A DNA stretch of 64,000 nucleotides. Source: Fomitopsis serialis (taxonomy: Eukaryota > Basidiomycota > Agaricomycetes > Polyporales > Fomitopsidaceae). The stretch spans positions 248,001 through 312,000 of the forward strand of contig NW_025954992.1 in assembly GCF_022376445.1 (NCBI RefSeq), read 5' to 3'. This document shows positions 58,481 through 64,000 of the stretch, one piece after another; position 1 is the first letter of the stretch; the number at the start of each line of letters is the position of its first letter. Position numbers and translations under genes: made by a program. The notes under the pieces were generated by a model. That model ran no database searches. It saw only the letters and a list, made by a program, of their open reading frames with translations, and was not told where the DNA came from.

Positions 58481-59080
58481 TTATCGTACATGGGACTATA
58501 GTCACTGGATCGGAAGCCGTCACACATATCCTGGTATAATCGCTTGCATGATTGATACCCTACATATCCATTTAGCTCTCTCTCTCGTACTGCTTGCAGA
58601 CGCCGACATAATCACACCCTCTCTTTCCGATCAGTTCATATTAGACTCACATAGCTCTATATCGCTCCTCGCCGTTGCTATATCGTATATCGCGCATCTT
58701 TTAGTACCTACTCCCGCAGACTATATCTCTCGTCGGACACATTCGTTACTCAGGTGCTGCACACTATGTATAGTCACGCAGTTGCTCTCTGCTAATGGTG
58801 GAATAAAGTGAATAATAATGACTCAGGAGCAGTTTGCGAACGGCCGATGGTCTGTGAAATGTTACTCGACGCTAGCGAGCTCAGTCGCGAGGATCTCGCA
58901 AGTCGCGCGTACTGCGCGGCGTGACCTGTGCTGTGGATTATAGGCGCGTAGGCGCTCGTGTCCCGCACTGACGGACTGGATATACGTGTTCTGCACACTC
59001 AGCGCCAATTACGAGCTCGTCCCACCCGCCAACAGGCTCACTGCCTCTGTCGCTGACCGTCCGCTTTCAATCCTTTCTCC
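58481..59080. other. PUF 3' flank / SEC16 promoter
   Basis: Between two plus-strand genes. The part nearer PUF is AT- and pyrimidine-rich, as in a 3' UTR. I see no gene. Confidence 0.45.
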
Positions 59081-62000
59081 ATGGACTCTGGTGCCGGCGA
59101 GGCTTCGTCGCTTTTCGGCGGAACCGACGCATCCGCCGACCCTTTCGCAACCGCACTCGGGGGCGACACACACGGCGCGCCGTCCGGTCAACACGCAGGG
59201 CACGGAGGAGAGACGTCTCATACCCAGGAGTCTTCCGTAGCGTCGGAATTGTTCAATGGTAACGCCGACGGCGTAGACTTCTTCAGCGCAGCAGGAGCGT
59301 TAGGTGGTAATGTTTCTGACCAGTACGGTGCCTATGACAGCACTGCCCAGGCCACGCCCGGGTACGAAGGCACGCAGACGACCGTGGCTAGCACGGACTA
59401 TCCGCAGCAATACCAAGGGCAGGGCTACCAGGAGAATGGCTGGTATGGTGCTGATCAGCCAGCAACTGGCTACGCACAGCAGTCTCAAGCGTACAGCACT
59501 ACCGGTATGTTTCATTATTTTGCTTGACGGCGTATGACTGAAATGACACACCAGCTTATGACGCGCCTTCGCAAACGCACCCGCATTATGCCTCTACGTA
59601 TCCCTCTTACACTCCATATGGACCTGCGGCATCCTCCAGCACAGTACAGACCGCTTCGACCTCGAACGCCTCGGCCGCGTATGACCCTTACAAGCCGGCA
59701 GTACAGCCCGCATCGGCTCCGTATGCCTTGCAGACTACGTCAGGCTCGGCATCCCAGCCTTCGTACGACCCGTACAACCACTCGCAGCCTGCATACGATC
59801 CGTACAAGCCTGCACAGTCCACTGAGTCGGGAAACGACCCATACCGTCCGCAAGCTGCGACTACTTCCTATAGTGCGAAGGTGGAGACGTCATATGCTTA
59901 CAGTCTGACTTCCGCTGGGGCTCGCTCGAATCAGTCGTACACGGTACTACCACCGGCACCTGGTCCTGCCCCTTCGGCAGCGGCGGCGGCCCCCTTTCGT
60001 CCGAAGACATCGAATGCCTACGATCCCCGTTGCCCCCACCTAAGACAAAACGCGTGTCGAGCCACGTTGTATACCCTAGCTCACCACCGCCTGGCCAGCA
60101 GTCGGCTCTCAGTCCGCCTCCTCGGGGTCCACCAAGGAAGCAAACACCTATCTCAAGTACACCTGTCTCAAGTGGTGGATATGCTCCGTCCGCGCCGTCG
60201 CTGCAACACCCACCTCCGGTACAAAGATACGCTTCTCCCCAGCAATCCATGGCTTACGACGGCATGCCTCACGCGGTACACAACGGGCATGCCTCGTCAG
60301 GGGACTACAGTGTTCATACTGATACAGGTTACCCGAGTCAGACTGTGCCTCCCTATTACGCACCTCATGGTCACCATGAATGGGATACCATTCCGCAGCC
60401 CGACGCTCCGACGCTTTCTCCCAACCCATCTGTACCACCGCCTCCCCCTCTAGCGGCCCCATACCAGGCACCGTCGTCACTGATCCTCCCGAGCGAGGAA
60501 GGATTGGCCAATGCTGAGCATGGCTTCGACCCGTATACGCCGAACTACACCACCGGCCCGACTGTGTCGCCTCCTACAACAAACTCACACCATGGCTCTT
60601 ACGGACCGAGTCCATATGAGCATTCACGCGTAGCATCCCCTCCTCGAAAAGTCGCCTCTCCTTCGACAGCAAGCAGCGCAGTACCAAACGGCTCGACGAC
60701 ATCGCCTCTTGGTCACAGAAGCGTTTACGCGCCGAATCACAGCGCTCCAGAACGGACTAGATCTCCTGGTAGTGCGTCTGTGCGCTCTGTAAAGAGTGTT
60801 CAGAGACAACCCCTCGAGCAGCCGCATCAAGGCTCGTTGCCTAAATCGCCGTCTGTACCATCCCGTGGTCTCACAACTGACTCGACGCACAAGATCCCTG
60901 CCAACGCATACGACCCACCCCTTCCTGATCCAAGACGAGCAGCATCTCCCTCGACGCGAGTGTCTCCCATACCTATGAACCGCCGCCTGTAACAGACGCG
61001 AGGAGGGCTGCCTCCCCTCCTATGGTGCCATCAAGGCCGTCATCGGTCGCCAGCGGAGGATATGACCCTTACGCCCCGACAGCAAACAATCGTATGCGTT
61101 CAATGTCTAATGGCTCCGTATTGTCGTCTATCTCGGCAGTGCTCGAGGATCCGTACTCTCTGTCTCGACATGTCCGACAGCAGACAAGCGACAGCACGAG
61201 GAGTAGCTTCGAGCGCGTTCCTGCCAATGCGTATGCACCCACTACGGCTGCAACATACGATGGATTGGCGCAGGTCCTGACGATACCTCATCAGGCTCAG
61301 ACCATGTATGCACCTTCGCCTTCGTTGGTTGGTGCAAACGATCCTCTTGGAAGGACGGCTGCCCGCATACCCGTTATTAGCTTTGGCTTTGGCGGCAAGC
61401 TTGTGGCATGCTTCCATGGGTCCTCTGCAGGTGGTGGATTCGACGTCGCGCTGGCCTCTCGTCATTGTTCCGAGGTAAAACTCCACACTCTACACAAGTT
61501 CATCCCAGACTCCGCCTTGGATACATCCGTTGCTTCATATCCTGGGCCTTTGTTCTCGGATCCCGGAACTCCAACGACGAGTCTCGTCCGCACGGCTGTT
61601 GTCACGCAGACTAAGACGAAGAAGGCACGTGTCATCAAGTATATGGAAGAGAGGGCCGATGAGCTCAACCGTGGTCTCGGATACTTCCACTCGGGGAGCT
61701 TGGAAGGGCGGCGTGCTGAAGGCAAATTCATCCTGGTGAAGTTGCTCAAAGTGATGGTCGAGAATGACGGCCGCTTATCAGGCAGGTACGGAGATGAGAT
61801 GTCCAACTAGACCCATCTAAAATCCGTCTCTTTAGTCCTTCAATCGATGCAGCTGTTCGCAGTGCATTGACTCCTCGAGCAGCGCAACCGGCCTCCGATA
61901 CCTTGCAATTGGCTTCCTCGATCAGTGGTGACATACAGTCGCCGAGCGTGGCCGCTGCTTCGCCGTACCTCTCATTGACTGCTTCTCAGGATCCCACAGA

Positions 62001-64000
62001 CGCTATCGTTGCTACCCATACCCTTCAGTCTTCTCACCTGGATAAGATACAAGAATTCCTTTTGAGGGGAGAACGGCGGGCCGCATCACACTACGCATCG
62101 GACCAGAAACTGTGGGCGCACGCGATGGTCATCGCCAGTAGCATAGACAAGGAAGCGTGGAAGGAGGTTGTCACCGAGTTCGTGAGAACTGAGCTGGCGA
62201 GCAAACCTCAAGTGCCCGGCACGCACACGAAGGCCACGGCTGATGGCCGGGAGGCTCTGAGAGTTGCCTACAGTCTTTTTTCTGGGCATGGGTCCGCATC
62301 GAGTGAGTGACCCAAACATACGAGTTCGAAGCAATCGTTGACATCGTTTCTACAGTTCAGGAACTGGTAACCCCCAAGCCTCTCGCACAAGCAGTGTCAA
62401 CGCTCCAGGTACCTTTACCTTCGACGACCTCGGTCACACCCCTTTCGGCTAGCTTCCCTGGCCCATCTGAGCCCATGAACGTCTCATTGGAGGTATTGGC
62501 CAAGTGGGCAGACACGATTGCTATGATTTACTCGAGTCCACTTACATTCGAGACTTCGTCGGCCTTGACTGCTCTCGGAGATCAATTAGCAGCCAACCAT
62601 TGGTACGAAGCTGCGCACGCATGGTAAGGATTTGTTCACCTGACAGAGCGTACGTTGATTATGATCTCTGTCAGCTATTTGCTGTCTCCGCAGACGTCTC
62701 CTATGGGCGGAATCGGTAGCTCAAGCCGAATGGTCCTCCTTGGAAGCCCAAGTCCATCTGTTTCGCTGAGCTTCGCCAAGGATCCGGACCCACTGATCTT
62801 CTCCGAGGTCGCAGAATTTGCGATGTCTTTGACAACACCTGCGAAGGGCCAAGAGGCATTTGCTGGTCTACCGCACCTGCAACCATACCGCCTTATACGC
62901 GCTGCCAATCTTGCAGAATTGGGACATGTCCAGTTGGCAAATAGGTGTGTATTCTTCGCTAGCTAGCAGTCCTTCGATGCTTATGTTCTGGTAGGTACTG
63001 CGAAGCCATCTCCCATTCTTTGAACAGGAACTCGCCGTATATCAACCCTACGTTCCTTGAGCAACTCAAGGGTCTCAACGATAGGCTCGTGGCTGCCCCC
63101 CAACTCGATAAGTCAGGGTCGTGGATAACCTCCAAAGTATCGAAACCGAGTCTCGATGGCATCGGCAGCTGGGTTGGAGGCCGCCTTACAAAGTTCATTG
63201 CCGGAGAGGACTCTCCTCGACCTGACCAGCAAAGTCATGGACAACCGTCGCAATCTTTCGGGGGACCCTTTTCTCAGTATAGCACAATCTCTTCGACGAC
63301 GAGCTCAGCCGTGCCGTCACCACATCAATCGACTGTCATCTTGCCCAAACAACGAGCTCACCGCCACCGTTCAGGACTGGTTCTGCGACGGGCCTGCGAG
63401 CGTCTGCTGCGCCGCAGATCAATCGTGCCTCATCTGCCATGGATTACACGCGGCCTTCGCTGAGTCGCAAGTCTTCCCCCGTGCCCCGCGTCGCATCTGC
63501 AAACCCAGCGACGACAACGTTTGCAGATGCGTCACTGTATAGCCAAGCACTCAACGGACACGCCTTCGGAAGCAGTTCCAAGCAGAGCTTGAACGGATAT
63601 GGGACGCAGGATGATCAAAGTGCTGATGGCGACTCGCCACAATCAAAGGGCCGGCCATCGGAACATGGTGGGGATCATCAGACGCTAGTGCCACGACACC
63701 AACTGCGTCCTCCTTTATGCCGAACGACGAGTCTTCCGTACAAACAGCGACGTCAAGCCAGTTCATCTCGCTAATGGACGACTACTCTGCGACGCCCACG
63801 GCGTATCAGGCGCAGAGGACGTTCTCTGATAACCCATCAATTGACGAGGAGGATGACTTGGGGTTGGGCAACTCGTTCAGTCGCCCGAAACGCGATCGCC
63901 AGGCGAGCGAGGATGAGTCTGCGCCTGCGCCAACAAAGGAAGAGCCCAAAGAGCCCGTCAAAAACGAGGAGAAACCTGGTGCGTCGAACTTGTTGGCAAG
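59081..64000 (+). CDS. SEC16: COPII coat assembly protein SEC16 (cut by window end)
   Basis: A large peripheral ER protein that organises ER exit sites and binds COPII subunits. The start MDSGAGEASSLFGGTDA is followed by about 700 residues of Pro/Tyr/Ser-rich disorder with repeated AYDPYKP, YDPYNH and NDPYRP units. The central conserved domain begins at about 61366 (IPVISFGFGGKLVACFHGSS), continues HTLHKFIPDSALDTSVASY, GPLFSDPGTPTTSLVRTAVV and KFILVKLLKVMVENDGRLSG, then the ancestral coatomer element: EFLLRGERRAASHYASDQK, LWAHAMVIASSIDKEAWKEV and YEAAHA. The C-terminal part reads SKPSLDGIGSWVGGRLTKFI, then acidic/Lys-rich sequence out of the window. Frame slips at about 60027, 60967, 63348 and 63671 are each healed by one extra base in a homopolymer. 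Confidence 0.94.

Noticed and set aside
1..64000. Frame breaks as evidence of pseudogenes or programmed frameshifting
   Set aside because: The breaks occur in many unrelated essential genes, always as apparent base loss and mostly in short homopolymers, with no shared slippery sequence or structure.
1..64000. Secondary-metabolite cluster, mobile element or CRISPR-like array
   Set aside because: I found no synthase backbone genes, transposase or reverse-transcriptase motifs, terminal repeats or regularly spaced repeats.

Overview
The window looks like nuclear DNA of a filamentous basidiomycete, probably an Agaricomycete; the order cannot be fixed from sequence alone. The reasons are dense GT-AG introns of about 50-70 nt, GC-rich exons, short intergenic gaps, and gene families typical of that group (alpha-1,3-glucan synthase, a SAM/Ras-binding Ste11 kinase, and an atypical kinase of a type common in Agaricomycetes). 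Twenty-two protein-coding genes are supported. I found no tRNA, rRNA, CRISPR array, transposon or integrated virus.

Layout. 1-1825 (-): 5' part of an alpha-1,3-glucan synthase, cut by the window edge. 4565-8369 (+): STE11-type MAPKKK. 8708-10962 (-): TRM1 tRNA methyltransferase. 11476-14645 (-): ferric reductase, followed upstream by 15390-15750 (-): ATX1 copper chaperone. 16468-19045 (-): MUP1/LAT-type amino-acid permease. 19501-20554 (-): exosome subunit MTR3, divergent from 20725-21997 (+): NSRP1-like splicing regulator. 22171-23366 (-): atypical kinase. 24144-24846 (+): RRM protein. 25520-26354 (-): TAF13. 26720-27964 (-): GT17 glycosyltransferase. 28329-30204 (-): DUF4211 protein, divergent from 30448-38590 (+): a very large C1-domain protein. 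38718-38982 (-): DPM2. 39527-44350 (+): TRS120. 44569-45123 (-): VPS55. 45456-49227 (-): kinesin-5, divergent from 49499-49932 (+): ELF1. 50362-54277 (+): kinesin-1. 55320-58480 (+): Pumilio/PUF protein. 59081-64000 (+): SEC16, cut by the window edge.

How the genes relate. The content is mainly housekeeping: cell wall, signalling, secretory pathway (DPM2, TRS120, VPS55, SEC16, GT17), microtubule motors, and RNA/transcription (TRM1, MTR3, NSRP1, TAF13, ELF1, PUF). Ferric reductase next to ATX1 is the one neighbouring pair with an obvious shared pathway, metal reduction followed by copper trafficking.

Main caution. Conserved exons are interrupted again and again by what read as single-base deletions, mostly in short homopolymers or GG pairs. 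I count about twenty, in at least ten genes. This looks like systematic under-calling in the assembly rather than gene decay, and it makes naive gene models stop early. I did not find a convincing previously undescribed biological system. The most interesting items are the large C1/possibly UNC80-like protein, an 8-nt microexon in kinesin-1, a possible dual-start TRM1, the readable PUF recognition code, and an RRM protein that resembles cyclophilin-E without its isomerase domain.
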